Virus record (IMG/VR): IMGVR_UViG_3300031957_000570
Span: 1 to 35,135 of that record
DNA length: 35,135 nucleotides
DNA from: a virus
Reading direction: 5' to 3' (one strand)
Part shown: positions 23,921-33,100 of the stretch, in pieces
Numbering within the stretch: the stretch's first letter is position 1
Layout: each line of letters opens with the position of its first letter
Notes under the pieces: model-generated
What the model was told of the DNA's origin: nothing
The model's database searches: none
What the model saw: only the letters and a program-made list of their open reading frames with translations
Position numbers and translations under genes: made by a program

Positions 23921-24370
23921 ATGGTAGCAACATGGACTGAAGGGCTTGATGCCGTTATTGCTCTATTCAAAGATAACTGGAATAGAGGCAATACCAGTAA
24001 TTATCGCCCTGTAGTCGTAGATATTGCTGATACATCAGCAGAGCATGGTAAGCGTCTTGATTTACAGAAGCATGACTATGTTCTGTGCTATGAGACAGCG
24101 CATAACGAAGAAGCACCGGAATTGTTTTACGATTTCGTTACGACACGCATAAATATAACTGTTGATGTGAGAAGCACTAAGGGGCGTAAACACTTACAGG
24201 CTCTTGAAAATGAAATACGGAGGTTGATACATACGAAGCGTAAAGGCGACGGCACTAACTTTGACCGATTAGTTTTCAAAACTCGGACAGATTTGAGTGA
24301 CCGAAGCAAGTTTTTGTTTCGTATGACCTTCCAAGTAGAAGTAGTAATACTTGCGGAATTGATACCATAG
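23921..24370 (+). CDS. tail terminator / tail completion protein
   Basis: ATG follows GGAGGGCTGA. The pattern matches tail terminators of the lambda gpU / SPP1 gp17 kind: an N-terminal helix (LDAVIALFKDNW), a central strand pair (FVTTRINITVDVRSTKG), the helix LQALENEIRRLIHTKR, and a final long strand (FRMTFQVEVVILAELI). Length (149 aa) and position immediately before the major tail gene agree. It would cap the tail tube and join it to the head. Assignment is by pattern and order. Confidence 0.75.
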   Translation: MVATWTEGLDAVIALFKDNWNRGNTSNYRPVVVDIADTSAEHGKRLDLQKHDYVLCYETAHNEEAPELFYDFVTTRINITVDVRSTKGRKHLQALENEIRRLIHTKRKGDGTNFDRLVFKTRTDLSDRSKFLFRMTFQVEVVILAELIP

Positions 24371-24381
24371 GTGAATAGAAC

Positions 24382-26352
24382 ATGCCATCAACAGTGTATA
24401 AGGGTGACTTAGCAGAAGTATCTTTTGCTCCCGAAACAGGATTACAAATTAGAATAGGAACCAATGCCGCATCAGATTGCGGTTTAAGTATAGCAACAAC
24501 TCATGGAAATGGATATACCACATTAACTTTTAAATTAGAAGTTAATACTACCTTATTTCAAGCACAAGATGATTCTGACACACCAAGAAGAAATGCATTG
24601 CGATACCCTAAAAACATGTTAGTTGGCTCTCAATTAGTATGGACAACCGCAGGTGGTATAGGTGCTGATGATATAGAAGAAGCAGATTTAGCCAACACAA
24701 GTAATGGTGGTCGAGTTTTTACTATTATTGAAAATGACGGTGTGACTATGAAAATTACACCTGAAATGTTTACACCTGATATTGCCACAGTAGGGCCGGG
24801 AAATGTATTAGAAATCCTTCCTTACAAAACCCCTCCAATAGATGTTTCTTCGGCACTGGGTACGGCTACTGAATCAGTAAAGACTGACCAATTTTTAGGA
24901 ATTGCAAATGCAATTACACTTCCTGAAACTAAAATAGACCTAAAAAGATTCCATGTTGTAGGGCTTGGTCGTGATACAAGTGTACAAGTGCCGGGTAAAA
25001 TTACCAATGAAGGTGGTTCTTTTGAAGTCGCTATGCACAGCGCACGCTGGTTGAAGTATTGTCTTGGACAAGAATTGATTGGCCCAATTCAAGTTGCTCT
25101 TGATAGTGACCTTACGCCAACTCTTTCTAACGATACTGTAGCGGGACAATCTCAAGTTGTAGTTTCTGCCGCAGGTGGCGATGTTGTAGTAGGAACATAC
25201 CTTGAGATTCATGACCCCGGAAATCAAGTACCAATAGTAAGTGACCATGAACCTGACGGTGGGGCTTGGGATGGTTCACTCACACCTAATTCTGATAATG
25301 GATTTAAGTTTGATACCGCCGCAAAAAATGAAATTAGAAGGATTATTGGAATATCAGAAAACGATAATACACTATATTTAGATGAGCCTTTATCCTATGC
25401 TCACGCTTCCGGTTTAACTTGTGAGATACGAAAAATAGGTGACGCTGATACAAACTGCGTAGCAATAAGTGCTTCAGGTGCTATTACTAATCCTATGACA
25501 CATCTTATTTATTCCCGAAGTACAGTACCTTCTTTTTCACTTGAAGTATCTCAACGCCAAAGAGATATGGACACAGATGATACTACAGTTGATGGTGGAG
25601 TCGGAGACAGTAAAGAGTTGACTCGTTTATTCCGTGGTTGTAAGGTTACAGATTGGAGTATGACTACTGACAATGATGCGGCGTTACGACTATCAGTTAA
25701 TTTCAATGCGGCTCTTTGTTACACTGATACAGGCCGTCTTGAAGGCACCCCAATTACACGATACGCTTCTCATCGTATGTTTGAAGATACCGCCGCTACA
25801 GAAGCAAAACGCATTGAATCGGGTATTGGTAAGGGAACACAAAAACCATTTATGTTTTACAATGGTGGTATTCATCTTGCTGGACAACAAGTTGCACAAG
25901 TTTTCAATTTCACTTTAACAGGACAAAACGGCATACAATCTTTCCATACAATAAATGGACACCACCAAACTACTTCTCCTATTGCCGACCAAGTAGCATT
26001 TGCTGGCGCAAGAAATGCAAATCTTATGGTGGAAGGAAAAACATCGTATGAAATGACAATGGAAATTGGAGTTGATGACCCATTATTCTATCATAAGATG
26101 CGTAGTGGAACCGAGTTTAGCGTTAATCAAGAAGACTCAACTTCTAACCAAATACGCATTGAGTTTGAAAAGAATCTAAGCGGTGGCACAGCCGCAGGTG
26201 CAAGTGAAAAAATGGTTTTAATTATTGATGATTATTATATTATTGAAGCCCCACTTCAAATCCCTGAAGATAAAGGCATTGTAAAATCCATGTTAAAAAT
26301 TATGCCAAAGGCTGTAAAGGTAATCGCAAGAGATTCCATCATGAAGTATTGA
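24382..26352 (+). CDS. major tail tube protein, enlarged
   Basis: Start after TAGGTGAATAG. The 656-aa protein lies between tail terminator and chaperone/tape measure genes, the usual site of the tube subunit. Tube-like segments include KRFHVVGLGRDTSVQVPGK, FSLEVSQRQRD, LFRGCKVTDWSMTTD with ALRLSVNFNAAL, and late NFTLTGQNGIQ. At 656 aa it is two to three times larger than common tube proteins. The extra length seems to be an N-terminal β region and an insertion at residues about 239-353 (SQVVVSAAGGDVVVGTYLEI to NTLYLDEPLSYAHASGL), a β-module like those in neighbours, probably exposed on the tail surface. Confidence 0.75.
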   Translation: MPSTVYKGDLAEVSFAPETGLQIRIGTNAASDCGLSIATTHGNGYTTLTFKLEVNTTLFQAQDDSDTPRRNALRYPKNMLVGSQLVWTTAGGIGADDIEEADLANTSNGGRVFTIIENDGVTMKITPEMFTPDIATVGPGNVLEILPYKTPPIDVSSALGTATESVKTDQFLGIANAITLPETKIDLKRFHVVGLGRDTSVQVPGKITNEGGSFEVAMHSARWLKYCLGQELIGPIQVALDSDLTPTLSNDTVAGQSQVVVSAAGGDVVVGTYLEIHDPGNQVPIVSDHEPDGGAWDGSLTPNSDNGFKFDTAAKNEIRRIIGISENDNTLYLDEPLSYAHASGLTCEIRKIGDADTNCVAISASGAITNPMTHLIYSRSTVPSFSLEVSQRQRDMDTDDTTVDGGVGDSKELTRLFRGCKVTDWSMTTDNDAALRLSVNFNAALCYTDTGRLEGTPITRYASHRMFEDTAATEAKRIESGIGKGTQKPFMFYNGGIHLAGQQVAQVFNFTLTGQNGIQSFHTINGHHQTTSPIADQVAFAGARNANLMVEGKTSYEMTMEIGVDDPLFYHKMRSGTEFSVNQEDSTSNQIRIEFEKNLSGGTAAGASEKMVLIIDDYYIIEAPLQIPEDKGIVKSMLKIMPKAVKVIARDSIMKY

Positions 26353-26361
26353 GGTGTAAAC

Positions 26362-26850
26362 ATGAGAAAATCTTTACAAAAATATCGTAAAATGGGTGCA
26401 TTAGGATATGCTCGATGGGTATGTCAAGCAAACGGTGTAGAGTTTAGCGAAGAAATGATGACTGACTTAGATAATCACGGTATTCATGCTATGGTATCTG
26501 ACCTTTTACACCCTGTAGAAGAGGTATTAGTTGAAGAAATTAACCCTCTTGTCCAAGAAGAAGTCGCTAACCCATTCCCTGAAGAGATTCAAAAGTACGA
26601 TTCACTTACTGTAGTAGAGTTGAAAGCAATATGTGTAGAGCGTGGACTACCAGTTTACGGCACAAAAGCAGATTTAATTTTACGATTAAAGCAAAATGAT
26701 ATTCCCGAAGAAGAATCTGATGGCCCTACTGAAGAAGTAGCCCCTGAAGACAATTCGGAAGCCCCTACCGACGAGGTAGCCGCATCCATTGGAGAGGAAA
26801 ATAATGAAGAACACAATAGTGACCAACAAGAGCCTGTTATTGAAGAATGA
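26362..26850 (+). CDS. SAP-domain protein, 162 aa
   Basis: ATG follows GAGGTGTAA. The N-terminus is basic and helical (MRKSLQKYRKMGALGYARW). Residues about 79-111 match the SAP motif: YDSLTVVELKAICVERGLPV followed by GTKADLILRLKQ, a helix-extension-helix known in DNA-binding proteins. The tail, from residue about 113, is very acidic and disordered. It lies between the tail tube and tail chaperone genes, an unusual place for a DNA-binding motif. It may instead use the fold for protein contacts. The gene overlaps the next one by 47 bases in another frame. Confidence 0.75.
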   Translation: MRKSLQKYRKMGALGYARWVCQANGVEFSEEMMTDLDNHGIHAMVSDLLHPVEEVLVEEINPLVQEEVANPFPEEIQKYDSLTVVELKAICVERGLPVYGTKADLILRLKQNDIPEEESDGPTEEVAPEDNSEAPTDEVAASIGEENNEEHNSDQQEPVIEE

Positions 26851-27175
26851 TGATACAATTAAACACACAATCAGTATAGACCCTGATGATGAAAGTTTAG
26901 TTGTTGAAGTTTGGGTGAGGGATATTTCCTTCCTCGACATACAAAACGCCGCACAAAAAATGATTCGTGTAGAAAAAGGCGATGTAACATTAGACTTAGC
27001 AGGTTATTGGGGCTACGCACTCTCCAATTGGATTACAAAAACTAACCCTAATTTATCCAACAAAGAATTACTTTCACTCAAAGGATATGTCGGTGAGCAA
27101 ATCTGTAAGGTATTACCTCAACCTACAGAAATGATGGAGGCTCTGCAAGGGGGGTTTACCAAGCAGACCGAGTGA
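26804..27175 (+). CDS. tail assembly chaperone, upstream frame
   Basis: I choose ATG 26804, 6 bases after GGAGAGG, over the TTG at 26789. The 123-aa product has a β-strand N-terminus (SIDPDDESLVVEVWVRDISF) followed by helices, the style of tail assembly chaperones. It is encoded between tail tube and tape measure genes, as chaperones usually are. A run of six G residues lies near its end and the next frame is open through it, so a share of ribosomes may shift -1 and make a longer G-T-type fusion of about 214 aa. Confidence 0.75.
   Translation: MKNTIVTNKSLLLKNDDTIKHTISIDPDDESLVVEVWVRDISFLDIQNAAQKMIRVEKGDVTLDLAGYWGYALSNWITKTNPNLSNKELLSLKGYVGEQICKVLPQPTEMMEALQGGFTKQTE
27149..27155 (+). promoter_or_regulatory. 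candidate -1 frameshift slippery site
   Basis: GGGGGGT lies in the 0 frame as GGG GGG T. A -1 slip moves the second Gly codon onto GGG again. From here the -1 frame has no stop and runs straight into the gene at 27172. Tail assembly chaperones of long-tailed phages commonly use -1 frameshifting at this point. The A-site re-pairing is imperfect, so efficiency is uncertain. Confidence 0.55.
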
Positions 27176-27447
27176 GGGTGGAAAAGTTTCTTAAAAAGGA
27201 AAAATATGATAGTGCAGATGACTTTAGTACACAAATAGAATTGTGGGCCTATATCATTGCAAAGCACTATAATATATCCCTCACAGAAGTATATTCAATG
27301 CCAAAGCAAATCTTCAAGCAATCGCTTGTTTGGGCTATGGTATCTACTGATGAAAAAAATAAAAACATTGAGCGTACAAAACAACAAGCAAAGAGTGGAG
27401 ATAGAGAAGTAGTAGGATTAGACTATTCGTTTTTAGATTGGGAGTGA
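27172..27447 (+). CDS. tail assembly chaperone, downstream (T-like) frame
   Basis: Ninety-one residues if started at GTG 27172 (GTGA overlap); GTG 27178 is also possible. Neither has a recognisable ribosome site. The sequence is helical: DSADDFSTQIELWAYIIAKH, then LTEVYSMPKQIFKQSLVWAM and a Lys/Gln-rich segment. It is most likely expressed as the C-terminal part of a frameshift fusion with the preceding chaperone gene, which lies in the +1 frame relative to it. It is directly followed by the tape measure gene. Confidence 0.7.
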   Translation: MRVEKFLKKEKYDSADDFSTQIELWAYIIAKHYNISLTEVYSMPKQIFKQSLVWAMVSTDEKNKNIERTKQQAKSGDREVVGLDYSFLDWE

Positions 27448-27451
27448 AATT

Positions 27452-28750
27452 ATGTCAATGTTATCCATGTTAGGCAGTATATCCGGTTTAGTATCGGGTA
27501 TTGGCCCCGCATTTCAAGCGGCGGGTAAGTTTGCTGTAGATGCGTTTAACAAAGTTTACGAAGTAATTGATGAGTATATTATTCAACCAATGAAAGATTT
27601 CTTTGAAATGGTTGGTGAAGGATGGGAGAGTGTAAAAACTTGGGCTGGTGATGCATGGGAAGCCACAGGAGAGTTTTTAGATGAATGGCTTGTACAGCCC
27701 TTACAAACATTTTGGGGCTGGATGGAAGAAGGTTGGGTGTTGTTAGCAGGTTGGGCTTCTGATGCTTGGTCATCTATTGGTGCTTGGTGGAATGAGTGGG
27801 TTGAAACCCCAATATCAAACTTTTGGGAAGGTACAAAACAAACTTGGGAAGAGTTGAAAACATGGGCTTCTGATTCATGGACTTCTATTGGAGATTCATG
27901 GGATTTTAATGTAGTGCGACCAATAGAAAACTTTTGGCAAGATACAGAAAATGCTTGGACTTCATTACAAACATGGAGTAGTAATGCTATATCTGCTATT
28001 GGGGATTGGTGGGATGAATGGATTGCGCAACCGATTAGCAATTTCTTTGCAGATGTTAGTTTACTCATAGATATAATGAAGGCCAATTTCAATAGCGGTA
28101 TTTCAAGCATAGGAGATGCTTGGGATGATTATATTGGTGACCCAATCTTTGGCTTCTTTGAATCTTTAGGTGAAAAATGGGATTCAATAACAGATTCTAT
28201 AGAAACTGGTTGGGATAATTTAACCAGTATATTTGATTTTAGTTGGAGTGACCTTTTACCTGATTGGAGTTGGAGTGATATTATTCCTCAACCTTTGAGT
28301 GATTTCTTTTCAATGGACAACTTAGAAATGATATGGTCAGGTATTACAGGTTTATTTGATTCATTTTTCGCACCGATTAAGGATGCAATAAATGATTATG
28401 TTATAGATACCCTTAATGATATAATAGAGTATGAAATACCATATACAGGTATATCTTTAGACGATGCACCGGGAGTTAGTACAATACCTAAACTTGCTAA
28501 GGGCGGTATAGTAAAAAATCCAACTCTTGCTATGATTGGAGAGGATGGGCCGGAGGCAGTTATTCCACTCACCCAAAGAAATAACCCCGGCGGTGTTGGT
28601 ATGGGCGGGGGCACATACAATATAACAGTCAATGCAGGGGGTATTACTGACCGCACAGACAAGCGTAGCCTTGCTCGTGAAATTGGTAATATGATTCAAC
28701 AGGAAATGGCTCGTAACATCGGCGGTTCAACAATGAGAGGTAGATACTGA
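27452..28750 (+). CDS. tape measure protein, Trp-rich repeats
   Basis: ATG follows GGAGTGAAAT. The protein sets tail length by lining the tube during assembly. The N-terminus is Gly/Ser/hydrophobic. Residues 46-267 consist of six 37-residue units that start Pro-Ile/Leu/Met and carry Phe-Phe/Trp at positions 5-6 and Trp near 13, 19, 24 and 34; a degenerate unit precedes them (9-45). Residues about 347-372 have KGGIVKNPTLAMIGEDG then PEAVIPL, a C-terminal signature common in tape measure proteins. At 432 aa it is short; as an extended helix (0.15 nm per residue) it predicts a tail of about 65 nm. The stop overlaps the next start. Confidence 0.88.
   Translation: MSMLSMLGSISGLVSGIGPAFQAAGKFAVDAFNKVYEVIDEYIIQPMKDFFEMVGEGWESVKTWAGDAWEATGEFLDEWLVQPLQTFWGWMEEGWVLLAGWASDAWSSIGAWWNEWVETPISNFWEGTKQTWEELKTWASDSWTSIGDSWDFNVVRPIENFWQDTENAWTSLQTWSSNAISAIGDWWDEWIAQPISNFFADVSLLIDIMKANFNSGISSIGDAWDDYIGDPIFGFFESLGEKWDSITDSIETGWDNLTSIFDFSWSDLLPDWSWSDIIPQPLSDFFSMDNLEMIWSGITGLFDSFFAPIKDAINDYVIDTLNDIIEYEIPYTGISLDDAPGVSTIPKLAKGGIVKNPTLAMIGEDGPEAVIPLTQRNNPGGVGMGGGTYNITVNAGGITDRTDKRSLAREIGNMIQQEMARNIGGSTMRGRY
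27587..28252 (+). repeat. six 111-nt (37-aa) coding repeats in tape measure
   Basis: Six in-register units begin at 27587, 27698, 27809, 27920, 28031 and 28142. Each begins with Pro (PMKDFF, PLQTFW, PISNFW, PIENFW, PISNFF, PIFGFF), and most end with an acidic-aromatic stretch such as WDEWIAQ. DNA identity between units is moderate, so the repeats are old and held by selection on protein. The last two units are the most diverged. Confidence 0.85.
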
Positions 28751-30105
28751 TGGGTACTCCAATTAATTTAGTGCGTAATGACGGTGGGCTTATTCCACTA
28801 ATGTGTACTACTTTAGTTATGAATGTAGATAGAAGAGTTGTACCTATACCCGTACCATTTGGAGGCGGCTCAAGATTGGGTTTTGACCTAAACTTACCCG
28901 GTGCTACAATAACATTAGAGGGTATAATAGCCGACGAAGATAAGTTTTCAAATGCAGGTGCTAAAAAAGCATCTGCAATAATAGATTTTGATGAGGTAGT
29001 ATCACTTAACTTGTCTAATTTTGGTGCATTTCCATTTTCTACTTCTGATAATCTTGAGAAAATAGTTGATACTGGTACAGTAAACACACCACTTAATTCT
29101 AACCATGCAATTAATATACCAAACGGTAGCATTTTTCTCACTAAAAACACTACTAATTTTACTGTAAGTGCCAGTTACAATAATGACCCTACTATTACAG
29201 TTGGTTCTACAGATTCACTTTCAGTTGGGTTATCAGTAGCAGGTACAGGTATTCCCGGTGGTGCTACTATTGCTTCGATTACTAATGCAACTACATTTGA
29301 ATTAAGCGCATCTACTACTGGTGGTGCTGTATCAGGTGGTACACTTACTTTCAGTGGTTTTTATGGGAAGCATAAGGGCAGTGGTTTAAATTGGGTAGGA
29401 GTGTACAATACTACTACTTCCACAGCACGAACAGCCGCAGAAATAGCGGCAGATTTTGCCGCTTTAGTAAATCAAGAAACTGCTACATTTGGCGTAACGG
29501 CCAATACAATTAATTCACCAAATACTGGTGGTAGTGCTAAGGCTGTAAGGCTTGAGCAAAACGCCGCAGGTAAGGCTGGAAATGTAAATCAACCTTCGTT
29601 TGCTATATGGGGTTCAAATGCTGTTAAACCATTTCATACTCAATTTGATGGCGGAAAAGAAAATACTTCAGCAAGCGGCTACAGTGCAGGTGACAGGGTA
29701 GCAGAATTATATGCGGTGCTAAACAACTCTAACAACGGTGGCTTAGGTGCTGTTTTAGGCTCTATACCTGCTATGGTATCTGAATCTTTTGGAGAAGATG
29801 ATAAAGGATGGAACCCCTTAGATAACAAATACGGTGATTATATTATAGCATTACAAATACCGTTCACATCAACAGTGAATAGTAATGCATCTTTATTTTA
29901 TATGCCTACAGGCCCAATGAAACAAAGACAAGATAAAACAGTAGACAACGCTCTGCCTGTAGGAACAGAAATGATAACAAGTTTCGGGGCATATGAATAC
30001 ACTGGTATCAAAGGCGCAGTTGCTAACGCTACATTTACTCAACTTGGTGGAGAACCACTATACTCCTTTACAATTAACTTTGTACCTATAGACTGGATTG
30101 TGTGA
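28750..30105 (+). CDS. distal tail / baseplate candidate, 451 aa
   Basis: TGATG overlap with the tape measure gene; GAGAGGTAG is upstream. It directly follows the tape measure, where distal tail proteins are encoded. The N-terminal part is β-rich (VRNDGGLIPLMCTTLVMNVD, GATITLEGIIADED), as in distal tail hubs. Residues about 158-203 hold a β-module with GTGIPGGATIASI and TTFELSAS, also found near the end of the fibre gene. The C-terminal part (EPLYSFTINFVPIDWIV) returns to the hub-like β pattern. Assignment is by order and pattern; the inserted module may be an exposed decoration. Confidence 0.65.
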   Translation: MGTPINLVRNDGGLIPLMCTTLVMNVDRRVVPIPVPFGGGSRLGFDLNLPGATITLEGIIADEDKFSNAGAKKASAIIDFDEVVSLNLSNFGAFPFSTSDNLEKIVDTGTVNTPLNSNHAINIPNGSIFLTKNTTNFTVSASYNNDPTITVGSTDSLSVGLSVAGTGIPGGATIASITNATTFELSASTTGGAVSGGTLTFSGFYGKHKGSGLNWVGVYNTTTSTARTAAEIAADFAALVNQETATFGVTANTINSPNTGGSAKAVRLEQNAAGKAGNVNQPSFAIWGSNAVKPFHTQFDGGKENTSASGYSAGDRVAELYAVLNNSNNGGLGAVLGSIPAMVSESFGEDDKGWNPLDNKYGDYIIALQIPFTSTVNSNASLFYMPTGPMKQRQDKTVDNALPVGTEMITSFGAYEYTGIKGAVANATFTQLGGEPLYSFTINFVPIDWIV

Positions 30106-30109
30106 TATT

Positions 30110-33100
30110 ATGGTAGCAATAGGTCGTAGTAGTCACGCATATTTCTTTGATGGGGTTTCTGATTCTATTATTATACCACAGGGTAGGTTTAGAAAAACAG
30201 GTACTACTAACCCCCAAGGAAATAAAGTTTCAATAAATACTCTTGATAGTAGTGATGATAGAACCAACATCAATAGAAAAAATGACTCGGAGTTTATTAT
30301 AGAAACTTGGGTTATACCTGACTGTGGTGGGATTATCGCATCTCGTGATGGGCAGTTTACTCTTGAGATAGGTACAGTAGATACTCCCGGCCCCGCCGTA
30401 TTTACTATTGCTACAGAATCTATGCAAGGACAATCACTCGTTAAATTAACTACAGCGTTTGATGTAACAACAAGATGGGATGGGATAGTGTACCCTCAAC
30501 AAGAACATGCAGGTATGCATTTTTCTTACAATAGATACGATTCTTCTGCATATAATGAGGCTACAAATCTTAACTTCAATAACAGACCTTTGTACCATGT
30601 AGTCGCTGGTTTATCAAAAGGTTCAGTATTCCTTGCAATAAACGGTGAAACAGTAGCATCTCAAACCGTATCTGAAGATGTTTATGTTGCACGCAGTACC
30701 AGCCATGTGTATATTGGTGGTCAAGGAGGACAATTCCGTGGGGCTATAGAAGCAATCCATATGACTAATGATTACGACGAAGAGATGGCACTACCACACA
30801 TTCCTGTTAAGGGTAATCATACAGCCGCATTGTATCGCTTTGAAGAACCTATTGACATCATTGAAGAGTCTTATTCGTTTAGTGCATTTACTGCCGCCTC
30901 TAACGGTACTACTACAACTCTCACCATACCAGCCGCAGATGCTCAAGCGTTGATTGCTCGATTAACTGGTAAGGCATACGATTCAACTTCCCCTACTACA
31001 GATTTTAGAGCAACCCCATACAGTATGGGTAACTACAAATTAACTGATTATTTCACAAGTCCTACTTCTCCAACTACTATCGCTACAGCACACACTCCAT
31101 ACAACCTTTTGATAAATCCCGGTGCTGTAAATCGTAACTCTCACAAACCAAATCAATCTCCGCCTGAAAGAGTAAGGTTACACAGTATAAATGGGTCATC
31201 AGGAGTAATTACTGTATCAAGCATTCATGTAGATTTTATTAATGGAACCAATGGACTACGAGGTGTACTTCACTCTCGTACTGCTGATGTTGACAATTAT
31301 TTCGTAGTTGTTGGTGCTGACCTTTTGATAGACAATGGTACTGGTAAACCATATCAGCCACCACACTACGGTACACAGATATTCGATAAAACAGGACAAA
31401 TGACTATTGATGAAAGTAACTTTGAGAATCATGGTTTTGTATATTCATCTCGTATGGCTACTACAACAAGCGACCCAAACAATCCGTTTGCTGTAAATTG
31501 GCCCGCCACCATAGATGAGTTATTCCAAATAGGTCACAGTGGAAGGCATGTATATTCTCATATAACTGGACATGACTACATGCGCCGCTTCCCTAAACCT
31601 ACTGACTTAATCTTAGACCAACAAATAGATGGCTCTGCTGACATAGTAGAAATGGTGTATGATAATTCTACCAAGTCAATTAAAGATATGTTTACTATGA
31701 ACAGTTTAGTTGATTTCTACAACCCCGCTATAAACGCCCCAATAGTACGAATTAAAAATACATCATCAGTTGCAACTATAGTCAATAACGGATTACCTGC
31801 CGCACAAAGAGAATTGATTGCTATAGGTGGTTCAGGGTTTGATTATGCGCCATTCGCACTAAAAGGGCCGGTGCCTGAATATGGAGATATAAACGATACC
31901 ACTCGATTATATCACTTAGTACCCGAAACTAAAAGTCGTGTAGCACTACTTCATCTTCCGGCATTAAAAGCATCTCATGATTATGCGCCGTTTGTAGAGA
32001 TTCATTATAATGCAATAGATTTGACTGGCGCAAGCATGGGTGTTTCAGGGCCGATGTTGATGGTTGAAAAAACAGTACCAGCAAGTAGCCATTTAATTTC
32101 AGGGTCTACAAGAATACTTGATGTAATTACAACTGACCTTGCTAATGCTACTCTATATTCACCCGGCGGAATTGTCACCATAGGGTCTGCAATAGATGGA
32201 TTCGGTGCTTCTTTGGAAGATTCTCATACACTTCTTGGAGACAATACAGGTGGTCAAGAAAATGATAGTGAATTAGATTACAGTACTACCCCTGTACTCT
32301 ATACCCCTGATAACGATGCTACTGCTATACCTGCTTCACCTCCAAAAGCAATAGCACGCTCTCATAATAGTGGAGTTCATGAATCTGTATATCACAAGTT
32401 ATGTATTGAGCCGAGAACATCTACTGCTCAAAACTCTAAAACAGATAGTGATAATATTGGAAACTTTACACTACAACCATTAACAGAAAAATCCGGTACA
32501 GGTGTATTTGATATTGGGCCAACTTCTTCTTCAACAAGCCATTTTGAAATATTTGATATTATAGACAATATTAGGATTTACGATGAAGTTGGTGTGTATT
32601 GTAAGTTATTTGTCCAGCCTTCAAATAAATTAAGGAGTAATCAATTATCTTCAATCAATACTTCAGAAGCAGATACTATTCCAAACATAGCAGGTATTCT
32701 AACGCTAATGAGTAGATGCCGCATCCGTGGTGTAAGAACCACCGAAGATACTGAAAGAAATGCAAACATTACTACTGTGTTAGGTAAGGGTATTGCTGAC
32801 AGTTTCGTTAATGAAAATGTAACCGCAATAGGTAGCGGTTCACCTGACTCTCACATACTCAAAGAAATTGAGCCTAACGCCCCTGTAGTTACAGTAAATC
32901 TTGGTGGGCCGGGGCAGGGGGCGGTGAACACCAAGCCTACATTTGACCCAAGCCCACTGATGAGGCTACCCGGCTCTACAAGGCGTAACTGTGTAGTACA
33001 GGCTGTATTCATAGATACAACTGATGCATTAACTCACAATACATTATCAGTAACACCGCTTAACAATGCTTCTCCTGATATGCAATCTTGGGGTACAATT

